Part shown: piece after piece, positions 39,075-48,378 of the stretch
Layout: each line of letters starts with the position of its first letter
Position numbering within the stretch: the stretch's first letter is position 1
Notes under the pieces: model-generated
Databases searched by the model: none
What the model saw: the letters and a program-made list of their open reading frames with translations, nothing else
What the model was told of the DNA's origin: nothing
Made by a program: the position numbers and the translations under genes
Assembly: GCF_006716425.1 (NCBI RefSeq)
Contig: NZ_VFOZ01000001.1
Coordinates: 6,014,001-6,078,000, forward strand
Reading direction: 5' to 3'
Length of the DNA stretch: 64,000 nt
From: Actinoallomurus bryophytorum
Lineage (GTDB): Bacteria > Actinomycetota > Actinomycetes > Streptosporangiales > Streptosporangiaceae

Positions 39075-39931
39075 GGATCGCGGGGGCGCCGATCTCCTGG
39101 GGCGTGTGCGAGGTTCCGGGCTGGGGCCACCAGCTGGATCCGGACCGGGTGCTCGCCGAGATGCGCGACGCGGGTCTGGCCGCGACGGAGTTCGGCCCCG
39201 AGGGATTCCTGCCGGCCGACCCGGGGGAGCGGTCCGCGCTCCTGAAGTCCTACGGGCTGGGCGCGGTCGGCGGCTTCGTCCCGGTGGTCCTGCACGACCC
39301 GTCCATCGACCCGCTCCCGTACGTACGGCGAGCCCTCGCCGGGTTCGGCGACGCCGGGACGCTCGTACTCGCGGCGGCCACCGGCCTGGACGGCTACGAC
39401 GAGCGGCCCGCCCTGACCGGCGACGGCTGGCGGACCCTGCTGACCAACCTCGACCGCATCGCCGCGTACGCCGCCGGGGCGGGCGTGCTCGCGACCCTGC
39501 ACCCGCACGTCGGCACGGTCGTGGAGGGGCCCGAGGAGGTCGACCGGGTCCTGGCCGGCTCACACATCCCGCTGTGCCTGGACACCGGGCACCTGCTCAT
39601 CGGCGGCACCGACCCGCTGGCCCTGGCGCGCAGGGCGCCGGACCGGATCGCGCACGTCCATCTCAAGGACGTCGACGCGGCCACGGCCGTCCGGGTACGG
39701 GCCGGTGAGGTGACCTACACCGAGGCCGTACGCGAGGGCATCTACCGTCCGCTCGGCGCGGGCGACATCGACATCCCCGGCATCGTCGGCGCGCTGACCA
39801 CCGCGGGCTACACGGGCTGGTACGTCATGGAGCAGGACACGATCCTCGGCGCCGACCCACGGCCGGGCGCCGGACCCGTCGGCGACGTCCTGCGCAGCGT
39901 CGCGTTCATGGAGAAGGTGGCTTCGGCGTGA
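39071..39931 (+). CDS. iolE: Inosose dehydratase-like TIM-barrel protein (IolE/IolI type)
   Basis: The product (286 aa) is a xylose-isomerase-like TIM barrel: A-P-I-S-W-G-V-C-E near the start, T-E-F-G-P-E-G-F, H-P-H-V-G-T-V-V-E, L-D-T-G-H-L and H-V-H-L-K-D-V, which supply the E/D/H metal ligands. Within an iol operon this fits 2-keto-myo-inositol dehydratase (IolE); inosose isomerase (IolI) has the same fold and cannot be excluded. GTG start overlapping the iolG stop. Confidence 0.83.
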   Translation: MRIAGAPISWGVCEVPGWGHQLDPDRVLAEMRDAGLAATEFGPEGFLPADPGERSALLKSYGLGAVGGFVPVVLHDPSIDPLPYVRRALAGFGDAGTLVLAAATGLDGYDERPALTGDGWRTLLTNLDRIAAYAAGAGVLATLHPHVGTVVEGPEEVDRVLAGSHIPLCLDTGHLLIGGTDPLALARRAPDRIAHVHLKDVDAATAVRVRAGEVTYTEAVREGIYRPLGAGDIDIPGIVGALTTAGYTGWYVMEQDTILGADPRPGAGPVGDVLRSVAFMEKVASA

Positions 39932-40872
39932 GGGATGAGCTCATCACGATGGGACGGGTGAGTGTCGACGTCTACCCGCTGCAGATCGGGGTGCGGCTCG
40001 AGGACGTCACCTCGTTCGGGAAGTACCTCGGCGGCAGCCCGACCAACGTCGCGGTCGCCGCGGCGCGCCACGGCCGGAACGCCGCCGTGATCACGCGGAC
40101 CGGCGACGACCCGTTCGGGCGCTTCGTCCACCAGGCCCTGCGCGGGTACGGCGTGGACGACCGTTTCGTCACCGCCGTACCCGGGCTGCCCACACCGCTG
40201 GCCTTCTGTGAGATATTCCCCCCGGACGACTTCCCGTTGTACTTCTACCGGTATCCGAAGGCCCCTGACATGGAGATACGTGGCGACGAGCTCGACCTCG
40301 ACGCCATACGGGAGGCGAAGGTCTTCTGGGCGACGGTGACCGGCCTGTCCGATGAGCCCAGCCGCTCGGCCACGCTCGCGGCGCTGGCGGCCCACGACGG
40401 GACCACCGTCCTGGACCTGGACTACCGGCCGATGTTCTGGGAGTCGCCGGAGGCCGCGCGGCACTGGGTGGACAAGGCGCTCGACCACGTCACCGTCGCG
40501 GTCGGCAACCAGGAGGAGTGCGCGGTGGCGGTGGGGGAGAGCGATCCACGCCGCGCGGCGGAGGCACTGCGGGACCGCGGCGTACGGCTCGCCGTCGTCA
40601 AGCAGGGACCCAAGGGCGTGCTGGCCGCCGACGATGAGGGTGTCGTCGAGGCGCCGCCGGTCCAGGTGGAGGTCGTCAACGGGCTCGGCGCGGGCGACGC
40701 GTTCGGCGGCGCGCTCTGCCACGGTCTGCTGGCCGGCTGGGACGCCGGCCGCATGATCCGGTTCGCGGGCGCGGCCGGCGCGATCGTCGCCTCGAACATC
40801 GCCTGTTCGGACGCGATGCCGACCACCGCGGAGGTCGAGGCACTTCTCTCCGAGCGCGCGGAGGACTCGTGA
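39928..40872 (+). CDS. iolC: 5-dehydro-2-deoxygluconokinase
   Basis: A 314-aa PfkB-family kinase that phosphorylates 2-deoxy-5-keto-gluconate. Substrate loop G-G-S-P-T-N-V-A-V-A-A-A-R (about 33-45), D-L-D-Y-R-P-M-F-W and the anion-hole/base segment V-N-G-L-G-A-G-D-A-F-G-G (about 250-261). Typical IolC residues F-Y-R-Y-P-K-A-P-D are present. GTG start, overlapping the upstream stop by 4 bp. Confidence 0.93.
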   Translation: MRDELITMGRVSVDVYPLQIGVRLEDVTSFGKYLGGSPTNVAVAAARHGRNAAVITRTGDDPFGRFVHQALRGYGVDDRFVTAVPGLPTPLAFCEIFPPDDFPLYFYRYPKAPDMEIRGDELDLDAIREAKVFWATVTGLSDEPSRSATLAALAAHDGTTVLDLDYRPMFWESPEAARHWVDKALDHVTVAVGNQEECAVAVGESDPRRAAEALRDRGVRLAVVKQGPKGVLAADDEGVVEAPPVQVEVVNGLGAGDAFGGALCHGLLAGWDAGRMIRFAGAAGAIVASNIACSDAMPTTAEVEALLSERAEDS

Positions 40873-41756
40873 GCGGCCCGTTCGCCGAGCGGCTCGGCGG
40901 CCTGACCGGGATCCGCGCGAACCGTCCCAAGGCCGTCGCGGAGGCCGCGGCCCGGCGGGTCCGGCGGTCCGCGCTACTCGGCCCGTCCGGCCGGCTGATG
41001 ATCATCGCGGCGGACCATCCGGCACGTGGCGCGCTCGCCGTCGGCGACCGCCCGCTCGCCATGGCCGACCGTACCGAGCTGCTCCGCCGGCTGTGCGTGG
41101 CGCTGGAGCGGCCGGGGGTCGACGGCGTGCTGGGCACCCCGGACGTCATCGAGGACCTGCTGCTGCTCGGCGTCCTGGACGACAAGGTCGTCATCGGCTC
41201 GATGAACCGCGGCGGCGTGTCCGGCGCCGCGTTCGAGATCGACGACCGGTTCACCGCCTATGACCCGGCCGCCATCGCCGGGCAGGGCCTGGACGGCGGG
41301 AAGATGCTGCTGCGCATCGACGATGACGACCCGGCCACCGTGCGCACGCTGGAGAGCTGCGCGAACGCCGTGACCGGGCTGGCCCGGCAGGGGCTGATGG
41401 CGATGGTCGAGCCGTTCGTCTCCCGGCGCGCCGGCGGACGGGTGCGCAACGTCCTGACCGCGGACGCCATGACGCGTGCCGTCGCGATCGCCTCCGGGCT
41501 CGGCGCGACCTCGGCGTACACCTGGCTGAAGGTGCCCGTCGTGGAGGAGATGGAACGCGTGATGGCGGCGTCCACCCTGCCCGCGCTGCTGCTCGGCGGT
41601 GAGGTCTCCGCCGACCAGGACACCGCGCTGGCGGGCTGGCGCAAGGCCCTGTCGCTGCCCAGCGTGATGGGTCTCGTGGCCGGCCGCACCCTGCTGTATC
41701 CCCCAGGAGACGACGTCGCGGCCGCCGTGGACGCGGCGGTGGAGGTCATGACGTGA
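40869..41756 (+). CDS. Cgl0159-type (beta/alpha)8 aldolase-like protein
   Basis: The 295-aa protein belongs to the class-I-aldolase-like group found inside actinobacterial iol operons (Cgl0159 family): M-I-I-A-A-D-H-P-A-R-G near residue 45, G-S-M-N-R-G-G, G-G-K-M-L-L-R-I and T-S-A-Y-T-W-L-K-V-P with a candidate Schiff-base Lys. Its place between iolC and iolB suggests it cleaves 2-deoxy-5-keto-gluconate 6-phosphate to dihydroxyacetone phosphate and malonate semialdehyde, the IolJ step. That is inference from context. Confidence 0.83.
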   Translation: MSGPFAERLGGLTGIRANRPKAVAEAAARRVRRSALLGPSGRLMIIAADHPARGALAVGDRPLAMADRTELLRRLCVALERPGVDGVLGTPDVIEDLLLLGVLDDKVVIGSMNRGGVSGAAFEIDDRFTAYDPAAIAGQGLDGGKMLLRIDDDDPATVRTLESCANAVTGLARQGLMAMVEPFVSRRAGGRVRNVLTADAMTRAVAIASGLGATSAYTWLKVPVVEEMERVMAASTLPALLLGGEVSADQDTALAGWRKALSLPSVMGLVAGRTLLYPPGDDVAAAVDAAVEVMT

Positions 41757-42607
41757 GCAAGCACCATCTGCCCCAGGGGAGCACGGCGGCCGGCCCGTAC
41801 GGCCTGGTCGTCACCCCGGAGAGCGCGGGCTGGGCCTACTCCGGGCTGCGCACCCTGGACCTCGATGGCGAGCACGTCTTCTCGACCGGCGACGAGGAGA
41901 TGCTCGTGCTGCCGCTCGGCGGGAGCTGCGCGGTCGAGTGCGACGGCGAGACCTTCGAGCTCACCGGGCGCGAGGATGTGTTCTCCCGCGTCACCGACTT
42001 CGCGTACGTGCCGCGTGACGCCACCGTACGGGTGCGGGGGAGTGGCCGGTTCGCGCTCCCCTCGGCGCGGTGCGAGGCCCGGCTGAACCCGAGGTACGGC
42101 CCGGCCGGGGACGTGCCCGTCGAGCTGCGGGGGGCGGGCGTCGCCAGCCGCCAGGTGAACAACTTCTGCACCCCTGAGGCGTTCCCGCACGCCGACAAGC
42201 TGATCGCGTGCGAGGTGCTGACCCCGGGGGGCTGCTGGTCCTCCTACCCGCCGCACAAGCACGACGAGGAACGCCCCGGCGAGTGCGTCCTGGAGGAGAT
42301 CTACTACTTCGAGGTGGCCGGCGGGGGCATGGCCTACCAGCGGGTGTACGGGACCGAGGAGCGGCCGATCGACGTGCTCGCCGAGGTGCGCACCGGCGAC
42401 GTCGTGACGATCCCGCACGGCTGGCACGGCCCCTCGATGGCCACGCCGGGCTATGACCTGTACTACCTGAACGTCATGGCCGGTCCGTCCCCGGAGCGTG
42501 CGTGGCTGATCTGCGACGACCCCGCGCACGGGTGGATCCGGCAGACCTGGGACGGTCAGGAGACCGACCCCCGCCTTCCCCTCACCTCGGCAGCGGAGCA
42601 ACGATGA
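41753..42607 (+). CDS. iolB: 5-deoxy-glucuronate isomerase
   Basis: A 284-aa bicupin that isomerises 5-deoxy-glucuronate to 2-deoxy-5-keto-gluconate. Motifs: H-L-P-Q-G-S-T, the metal site S-Y-P-P-H-K-H-D (about 164-171) with the downstream E-I-Y-Y-F, and I-P-H-G-W-H-G-P. GTG start within the upstream stop; end overlaps iolD by ATGA. Confidence 0.95.
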   Translation: MSKHHLPQGSTAAGPYGLVVTPESAGWAYSGLRTLDLDGEHVFSTGDEEMLVLPLGGSCAVECDGETFELTGREDVFSRVTDFAYVPRDATVRVRGSGRFALPSARCEARLNPRYGPAGDVPVELRGAGVASRQVNNFCTPEAFPHADKLIACEVLTPGGCWSSYPPHKHDEERPGECVLEEIYYFEVAGGGMAYQRVYGTEERPIDVLAEVRTGDVVTIPHGWHGPSMATPGYDLYYLNVMAGPSPERAWLICDDPAHGWIRQTWDGQETDPRLPLTSAAEQR

Positions 42608-44478
42608 GGCTCACCACCGGACAGGCGACCGTCCGCTTTCTCGCGAACCAGTGGTCCGAACGCGACGGCGTGGAACAGCGCTTCTTCGCCGGCTGCCTGG
42701 GCATCTTCGGGCACGGCAACGTCGCCGGGATCGGCGAGGCACTGCTGGAGGCCACAAAAGAAGAGGGCGCCGCCGAGCTTCCTTATTACATGGCACGCAA
42801 CGAGCAGGGGATGGTGCACACCGCCGTCGGGTTCGCGCGGGCGCACGACCGGCTGCGGACGTTCGCCTGCACGACCTCCATCGGGCCGGGCGCGACCAAC
42901 ATGGTCACCGGCGCCGCCCTGGCGACCGTCAACCGGATCCCGGTGCTGCTGCTGCCCGGCGACATCTTCGCCACCCGCGCCGCCAACCCGGTACTGCAGG
43001 AGCTGGAGGACCCGCGCTCGTACGACGTGTCCGTCAACGACGCGTTCAAGCCGGTGTCGAGGTTCTGGGACCGGATCAACCGCCCCGAACAGCTCCCCTC
43101 TTCGCTGCTGGCCGCGATGCGGGTGCTCACCGATCCTGCCGAGACCGGCGCGGTGACCCTCGCCCTCCCGCAGGACGTGCAGGCCGAGGCGTACGACTGG
43201 CCGGAGGAGCTGTTCGCCCGCCGCGTCTGGCACGTCGCGCGGCCGATGCCCGAGCTCGCCGCCCTGGAGCGGGCCGCCGAGGTGATCCGCGGGGCCGAGC
43301 GCCCGCTCATCGTCGCGGGCGGCGGCGTGATCTACGCCCGCGCCACCGGCGAGCTCCGTGCCTTCGCCGAGGAGACCGGCATCCCGGTGGGGGAGACCCA
43401 GGCCGGGAAGGGGGCGCTGCCGTGGGACCACCCGCAGGCAGCGGGCGCGATCGGCGCCACCGGCACCACGGCCGCGAACGCCCTGGCGCGTGAGGCCGAC
43501 GTCGTCATCGGGATCGGCACCCGCTACAGCGACTTCACCACGGCCTCGCGCAGCCTGTTCGGCCGTGCGCGGTTCGTCAACCTCAACGTGGCCGGGTTCG
43601 ACTCGGCCAAGCACGCGGCCACCGCGCTGACCGCCGACGCGCGTACCGGCCTGGCCGGTCTGCGCGGCGCCCTGGACGGCTGGTCGGTGCCGCCGGCTTA
43701 CCGTTCGGAGACCCGCGAGCGGGTGGCCGGATGGAACGCGCTCGTGGACGAGGCGTTCCGCGCCTCCGCCGAGGGCCTGCCCGGCCAGGCCGAGGTCCTC
43801 GGCATCGTCGGCGAGGTCGCGCAGGCGCGTGACGTGGTGGTGTGCGCCGCCGGCTCCATGCCGGGTGACCTGCACAAACTATGGCGACCGCGGGATCCGA
43901 AGAGCTACCACGTCGAGTACGGTTACTCATGCATGGGGTACGAGATCGCCGGCGGGCTGGGCGTCAAGATGGCTCTGGACGAGAGCGACGACCCGGGCCG
44001 CCAGGTGTTCGTCATGGTCGGCGACGGCTCCTATCTCATGATGTCCAGCGAGCTGGTCACCGCCGTGCAGGAGGGCGTCAAGCTCGTCGTGGTCCTCGTG
44101 CAGAACCACGGCTACGCCTCGATCGGCAACCTGTCCGAGTCGGTGGGCGCGCAGCGGTTCGGCACGCGTTACCGCTACCGGACCCCCGGCGGCCTGGACG
44201 GTGACGTGCTCCCCGTCGACCTCGCCGCCAACGCCGCCAGCCTCGGCGCCCAGGTGCTCACCGCGCGTACCGCCACCGAGTTCCGCGAAGCGCTCGTGGC
44301 CGCACGCGCCGCGTCCGTCACCACGGTCGTCCACGTCGAGACCGATCCGCTGCGGCAGGCGCCGGACGGCGAGGCGTGGTGGGATGTCCCGGTCGCCGAG
44401 GTCTCCGGGCTGGACACCGTACGCGAGGCCCGCGCGCGCTACGAGAAGGACAAACAGGCACAGCGCTTCTATTTGTAG
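42604..44478 (+). CDS. iolD: 3D-(3,5/4)-trihydroxycyclohexane-1,2-dione hydrolase
   Basis: A 624-aa thiamine diphosphate enzyme that opens the inositol ring to 5-deoxy-glucuronate. N-terminal PYR domain with R-N-E-Q-G-M-V (catalytic Glu), the central domain, and the C-terminal PP domain with V-M-V-G-D-G-S-Y-L-M (Mg/ThDP motif GDG) and V-Q-N-H-G-Y. The IolD-specific start L-T-T-G-Q-A-T-V-R-F-L is present. Last catabolic gene of the operon. Confidence 0.96.
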   Translation: MRLTTGQATVRFLANQWSERDGVEQRFFAGCLGIFGHGNVAGIGEALLEATKEEGAAELPYYMARNEQGMVHTAVGFARAHDRLRTFACTTSIGPGATNMVTGAALATVNRIPVLLLPGDIFATRAANPVLQELEDPRSYDVSVNDAFKPVSRFWDRINRPEQLPSSLLAAMRVLTDPAETGAVTLALPQDVQAEAYDWPEELFARRVWHVARPMPELAALERAAEVIRGAERPLIVAGGGVIYARATGELRAFAEETGIPVGETQAGKGALPWDHPQAAGAIGATGTTAANALAREADVVIGIGTRYSDFTTASRSLFGRARFVNLNVAGFDSAKHAATALTADARTGLAGLRGALDGWSVPPAYRSETRERVAGWNALVDEAFRASAEGLPGQAEVLGIVGEVAQARDVVVCAAGSMPGDLHKLWRPRDPKSYHVEYGYSCMGYEIAGGLGVKMALDESDDPGRQVFVMVGDGSYLMMSSELVTAVQEGVKLVVVLVQNHGYASIGNLSESVGAQRFGTRYRYRTPGGLDGDVLPVDLAANAASLGAQVLTARTATEFREALVAARAASVTTVVHVETDPLRQAPDGEAWWDVPVAEVSGLDTVREARARYEKDKQAQRFYL

Positions 44479-44651
44479 ATCCCCGTCCCGTAACCGAACA
44501 GAGACGGTCTGCGCCGGTTTGTGGCCGGTGGAGCCGATACCCTCACGCCACCCGCGGCCGGACTGCACGCATGGCAGCTCGCATCCTCCTGCGAACGCCC
44601 CATGGCGCAGGGCGCCACGGTAAGCGTGCCACTGAGAGGAGACCGATACAC

Positions 44652-45629
44652 ATGAAGCGAAAGGTGATCGCCACGGCCTTGGCGGGGCTGCTGGCACTGA
44701 GCGCGTGCAGCAGCTCGGGCGGGAAGAAGGCCGACGACCAGGCGACCAAGGCGCTGGGCGGCGGCGGCCCCCGGATCAAGATCGCCATGGTCACGCACTC
44801 CGCCCCGGGCGACGCGTTCTGGGACATCGTGCAGAAGGGGGCCAAGTCCGCCTCCGCCAAGGACAACGTCCAGTTCCTGTACGCCGCGGACCCCGACGGC
44901 GGCAAGCAGGCCCAGCTGGTCCAGACCTACATCGACCAGCACGTCGACGGCATCATCGTCACGCTGGCCAAGCCGGACGCCCTCAAGGACGTCGTCGCCA
45001 AGGCCGTCGCGGCCAAGATCCCCGTCGTGACGATCAACTCCGGCGCCGAGGACTCGGCCAAGTTCGGCGCGATCGCGCACTTCGGCCAGGACGAGAGCAT
45101 CGCCGGCCAGGCGGCCGGCGAGCAGCTCAACAAGGCCGGCGTCAAGAAGGCCGTCTGCCTGATCCACGAACAGGGCAACGTCGGTCTCGAGGCGCGCTGC
45201 GCGGGTGCGAAGAAGACCTTCTCCGGCGACCTGCAGAACCTCTTCGTGCAGGGCGCGAACATGCCGCAGGTCAAGTCGGCGGTCACCGCCAAGCTCCAGG
45301 CCGACAAGGGCATCGACGGCATCCTGGCGCTCAACGCCCAGGTCGCCCTCACCGCCTCCGACGCCGCCAAGGACGCGGGGAGCAAGGCCAAGGTCGCCAC
45401 GTTCGACATGAACAAGGACCTGGTCACCGCGATCAAGGACGGCCGCATCCAGTTCGCCGTCGACCAGCAGCCCTACCTCCAGGGCTACGAGGCCGTCGAC
45501 GAGCTGTGGCTGTACAAGAACAACGGGGACGTCATCGGCGGCGGGCAGCCCGTCCTCACCGGGCCGGCGATCGTCGACAAGTCCAACGCGGACACCGTGG
45601 CGCCGTACGCGGACCGAGGCACTCGATAG
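44652..45629 (+). CDS. Sugar ABC transporter substrate-binding lipoprotein (probable inositol)
   Basis: The product (325 aa) has a lipobox L-L-A-L-S-A-C (Cys about 19) and a periplasmic-binding-protein type 1 fold of the ribose/inositol group: I-A-M-V-T-H-S-A-P-G-D-A-F-W, V-D-G-I-I-V-T-L, G-I-A-H-F-G-Q-D-E and F-D-M-N-K-D. It follows iolD by 173 bp with its own ribosome site (GAGAGGAG) and begins the transport part of the locus. Inositol as ligand is inferred from the neighbours. Confidence 0.92.
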   Translation: MKRKVIATALAGLLALSACSSSGGKKADDQATKALGGGGPRIKIAMVTHSAPGDAFWDIVQKGAKSASAKDNVQFLYAADPDGGKQAQLVQTYIDQHVDGIIVTLAKPDALKDVVAKAVAAKIPVVTINSGAEDSAKFGAIAHFGQDESIAGQAAGEQLNKAGVKKAVCLIHEQGNVGLEARCAGAKKTFSGDLQNLFVQGANMPQVKSAVTAKLQADKGIDGILALNAQVALTASDAAKDAGSKAKVATFDMNKDLVTAIKDGRIQFAVDQQPYLQGYEAVDELWLYKNNGDVIGGGQPVLTGPAIVDKSNADTVAPYADRGTR

Positions 45630-45634
45630 GAACC

Positions 45635-45666
45635 GCGGGGCGCCTCCCTCGGCGGGGGCGCCCCGC
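45635..45666 (+). terminator. Intercistronic hairpin after the binding-protein gene
   Basis: A 10-bp GC stem (GCGGGGCGCC / GGCGCCCCGC, 12-nt loop) lies between the binding-protein and permease genes. Such hairpins stabilise or partly terminate transcripts, giving more binding protein than membrane subunit. Confidence 0.7.
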
Positions 45667-45687
45667 GCCGGAACCAAGGAGTTCCCG

Positions 45688-46734
45688 GTGAGTCAGACCA
45701 TCGCACCACCCGCGCCGGCGGACGAACGTCTCGCCGCGCGGTCGGCGTTCCGCAAGCTGCTGGGCCGCCCCGAGATCGGCGCGCTCGTCGGCGCCATCGT
45801 CCTGTTCGTCTTCTTCTCCCTGGTCGCCGACGCCTTCCTGCGCGCGTCGTCGTTCTCCACGGTCCTGTACTCCAGCGCGTCGATGGGCATCATGGCCGTG
45901 TCGGTGTCGCTGCTGATGATCGGCGGGGAGTTCGACCTGTCCGCGGGGGTGATGGTCACCTCCTCGGCGCTGATCGCGTCGATGTTCAGCTACCAGCTCA
46001 CCCTCAACGTCTGGGCGGGCGTCGCGATCTCCCTCGTGGTGACCCTCGCGCTGGGCTTCCTCAACGGCCTGCTGTACGTCAAGACCGGGCTGCCGAGCTT
46101 CATCATCACCCTCGGCACGTTCTTCATGCTGGCGGGCCTGAACCTCGGCTTCACCAAGCTCATCACGCACAACGTCGCCACGCCCTCGATCGAGGACATG
46201 GACGGTTTCTCCCAGGCGCGTGCGGTGTTCGCGCGCAACTTCACGGTCGGCGGCGTGCAGGTCAACATCACGGTGCTGTGGTGGATCGTGTTCGTGGCCA
46301 TCGCCACCTGGCTGCTGCTGCGTACGCGGTCCGGCAACTGGATCTTCGCGGTGGGCGGGTCGGCCTCCAGTGCACGCGCGGTGGGCGTCCCGGTCACGCG
46401 TACGAAGATCGCCCTGTTCATGGGCGTGTCCTTCACGGCGTGGTTCTACGGGATGCACATCCTGTTCAACTTCAAGTCGGTGCAGTCCGGTGAGGGCGTC
46501 GGCAACGAGTTCTTCTACATCATCTGCGCGGTCGTCGGCGGCTGCCTGCTGACCGGCGGGTACGGCTCGGCGATCGGCGCGGCCATCGGCGCGTTCATCT
46601 GGGGCATGACGAGCAACGGCATCGTCTACGCCGAGTGGAACCCCGACTGGTTCAAGTTCTTCCTGGGCGCGATGCTGCTCGCCGCCACCGTCGTGAACCT
46701 GGTCGTACGGCGCCGAGCGGAGGCAGGAAAATGA
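45688..46734 (+). CDS. Sugar ABC transporter permease
   Basis: A 348-aa RbsC/BPD_transp_2-type permease with about ten hydrophobic helices. It has the [12 protein letters not shown] motif (about residue 75), [10 protein letters not shown] and [14 protein letters not shown], which form the ATPase contact. GTG start after AAGGAG. It pairs with the binding protein before and the ATPase after it (ATGA overlap). Confidence 0.93.
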   Translation: MSQTIAPPAPADERLAARSAFRKLLGRPEIGALVGAIVLFVFFSLVADAFLRASSFSTVLYSSASMGIMAVSVSLLMIGGEFDLSAGVMVTSSALIASMFSYQLTLNVWAGVAISLVVTLALGFLNGLLYVKTGLPSFIITLGTFFMLAGLNLGFTKLITHNVATPSIEDMDGFSQARAVFARNFTVGGVQVNITVLWWIVFVAIATWLLLRTRSGNWIFAVGGSASSARAVGVPVTRTKIALFMGVSFTAWFYGMHILFNFKSVQSGEGVGNEFFYIICAVVGGCLLTGGYGSAIGAAIGAFIWGMTSNGIVYAEWNPDWFKFFLGAMLLAATVVNLVVRRRAEAGK

Positions 46735-47573
46735 GTGAAGCTTCGGAGCCACTCGTCCAGTTGGAGGGCGTCGGCAAGCGGTACGGCAACGTGATCGCGC
46801 TGCGCGACATCACCCTTGAGGTCGCCGCCGGCGAGATCACCTGCGTGCTCGGCGACAACGGCGCGGGCAAGTCCACGCTCATCAAGATCGTCGCCGGCCT
46901 GCACAAGCACGACGAGGGTGTGTTCCGTGTCGAGGGCGAGGAGGTCTCCTTCGGATCGCCCCGCGAGGCGCTGGAGCACGGCATCGCCACGGTCTACCAG
47001 GATCTGGCGGTCGTGCCGCTGATGCCGGTATGGCGCAACTTCTTCCTGGGTTCGGAGAAGCGCACGGGCGTGGGGCCGTTCAAGCGGCTCGACATCGGCT
47101 TCATGCGCGCGACCGCCAAGAAGGAACTCCTGGACATGGGGATCGACCTGCGCGACGTCGACCAGCCCATCGGCACCCTGTCCGGCGGCGAGCGCCAGTG
47201 CGTCGCGATCTCCCGCGCCGTCTACTTCGGCGCGAAGGTCCTGATCCTGGACGAGCCCACCGCCGCGCTGGGGGTCAAGCAGGCAGGCGTCGTACTGCGC
47301 TACATCGCCCAGGCGCGCGAGCGGGGCCTCGGTGTCATCTTCATCTCCCACAACCCCCACCACGCGTACCCGGTGGGGGACCGGTTCCTGCTCCTCAAGC
47401 GCGGCCGCAGCATCGGTTACTACACCAACGAAGAGATCTCGCTCGCCGAGCTGACCGCCCAGATGGCGGGCGGCGCGGAACTGGACGAACTGGCGCACGA
47501 GCTGGAGAGCGCGGGAGTCAAGGGCGCCCCGGAGCTCCGCGAGGAGGCCCGCGACCTCGGCATCTCCGAATGA
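46731..47573 (+). CDS. Sugar ABC transporter ATP-binding protein (single NBD)
   Basis: This 280-aa ATPase has Walker [10 protein letters not shown], signature L-S-G-G-E-R-Q-C, Walker B L-I-L-D-E-P-T and switch S-H-N. Ribose-type ATPases usually have two fused nucleotide domains (about 500 aa); this has one, as in the FrcA-like group, so it probably works as a homodimer. The last 25 residues are an acidic helix. End of the iol operon, followed by two hairpins. Confidence 0.93.
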   Translation: MSEASEPLVQLEGVGKRYGNVIALRDITLEVAAGEITCVLGDNGAGKSTLIKIVAGLHKHDEGVFRVEGEEVSFGSPREALEHGIATVYQDLAVVPLMPVWRNFFLGSEKRTGVGPFKRLDIGFMRATAKKELLDMGIDLRDVDQPIGTLSGGERQCVAISRAVYFGAKVLILDEPTAALGVKQAGVVLRYIAQARERGLGVIFISHNPHHAYPVGDRFLLLKRGRSIGYYTNEEISLAELTAQMAGGAELDELAHELESAGVKGAPELREEARDLGISE

Positions 47574-47587
47574 CCGTTCGATGATGC

Positions 47588-47620
47588 GGACGGGCGCCCC
47601 CTGCCGGACGGCGCCCGTCC
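47588..47620 (+). terminator. iol operon terminator, first hairpin
   Basis: 11-bp stem GGACGGGCGCC / GGCGCCCGTCC, 15 bp after the ATPase stop. Confidence 0.8.
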
Positions 47621-47630
47621 GGCCTTGGGG

Positions 47631-47672
47631 CCTCATCCGAGGTCCCGCTACGGACGGAGACTTCGGATGAGG
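47631..47672. terminator. Second hairpin, serving the convergent TetR gene
   Basis: CCTCATCCGA (47631-47640) pairs with TCGGATGAGG (47663-47672) and ends 3 bp before the TetR stop. With the first hairpin it separates two convergent units. Confidence 0.7.
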
Positions 47673-47674
47673 TC

Positions 47675-48295
47675 TTAGGCCGTGACGAGCAGGGTCGTGG
47701 CCGTGGCGGCGAGCCGGGTCTCGGCCTCGTCCCAGGTCCAGTGGCAGTCGCCGACGAGCACCCGCCAGGCCTGGGGGCCGAAGCAGAACCACAGCAGGTC
47801 GGTGTACCGGTCGGCCGTCATGCCCGCCGGGAGGCACCCGAGGTCGTCGAGGTGCTCGGCGGCGCGGCGCAGCGCGGCGCGGTAGGCCGTCGCGATCCGC
47901 TCCCAGAGTGCCTCGGCGCCCTGGTGGACGTGCATCGCGCTGTTGAGGATGGCGAGGGTCTCGCCCTGGCTCTCGTTGCCGAGGCGTGTCCCGTGTGCGA
48001 GCAGGGCCAGGCAGGTGGCAGCGTCGGAGGCGGCCCGTACCTGGGCGATCGTCTCCTCGGCGCCCGAATCCTGGAGGGCCCCCTCGAGAATCTCCCGCAG
48101 GATCTCCGCCTTGCCGCCGACGCTCGCGTAGACGGTCTTGACCGCCGTTCCCGCTTCGCGGGCGATGTCGGCGACGGTGACCTGGGCGTACCCGTTGCGC
48201 GCGAACAGCCGCCGGGCCGCCGCGATGAGGTCCCGTCGTGTGGCCGCGGCACCGAGCTCCCGGCGCGGCGAGTGGTAGGTCCGGGCTTGGGACAT
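47675..48295 (-). CDS. TetR family repressor
   Basis: The product (206 aa from the ATG at 48295) has a helix-turn-helix at residues 20-66 (L-I-A-A-A-R-R-L-F-A-R-N-G-Y-A-Q-V-T-V-A-D-I-A-R-E-A-G, V-Y-A-S-V-G-G-K). Its C-terminal sensor half shows D-L-L-W-F-C-F-G-P-Q, like the TetR at 34112. It is divergent from a hemerythrin gene and probably represses it via the tandem sites at 48312-48346. Confidence 0.92.
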   Translation of the reverse strand: MSQARTYHSPRRELGAAATRRDLIAAARRLFARNGYAQVTVADIAREAGTAVKTVYASVGGKAEILREILEGALQDSGAEETIAQVRAASDAATCLALLAHGTRLGNESQGETLAILNSAMHVHQGAEALWERIATAYRAALRRAAEHLDDLGCLPAGMTADRYTDLLWFCFGPQAWRVLVGDCHWTWDEAETRLAATATTLLVTA

Positions 48296-48311
48296 GATCA
48301 CATCATAATGT

Positions 48312-48346
48312 GTGTATTCGATGCACTATCGTGTACTTCGTTGCAC
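48312..48346. promoter_or_regulatory. Tandem dyad sites between TetR and hemerythrin genes
   Basis: GTGTATTCGATGCAC (48312-48326) and GTGTACTTCGTTGCAC (48331-48346) are near-identical partly palindromic copies 4 bp apart, as expected for a TetR-type operator pair in a divergent promoter. Confidence 0.6.
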
Positions 48347-48378
48347 ACCGACTTACCCCAATTCGCCAAGGAACTGTC

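Noticed and set aside
47574-47674. Possible riboswitch or small RNA at the two hairpins after the iol operon
   Set aside because: Position between convergent stop codons and simple stem structures fit terminators better.
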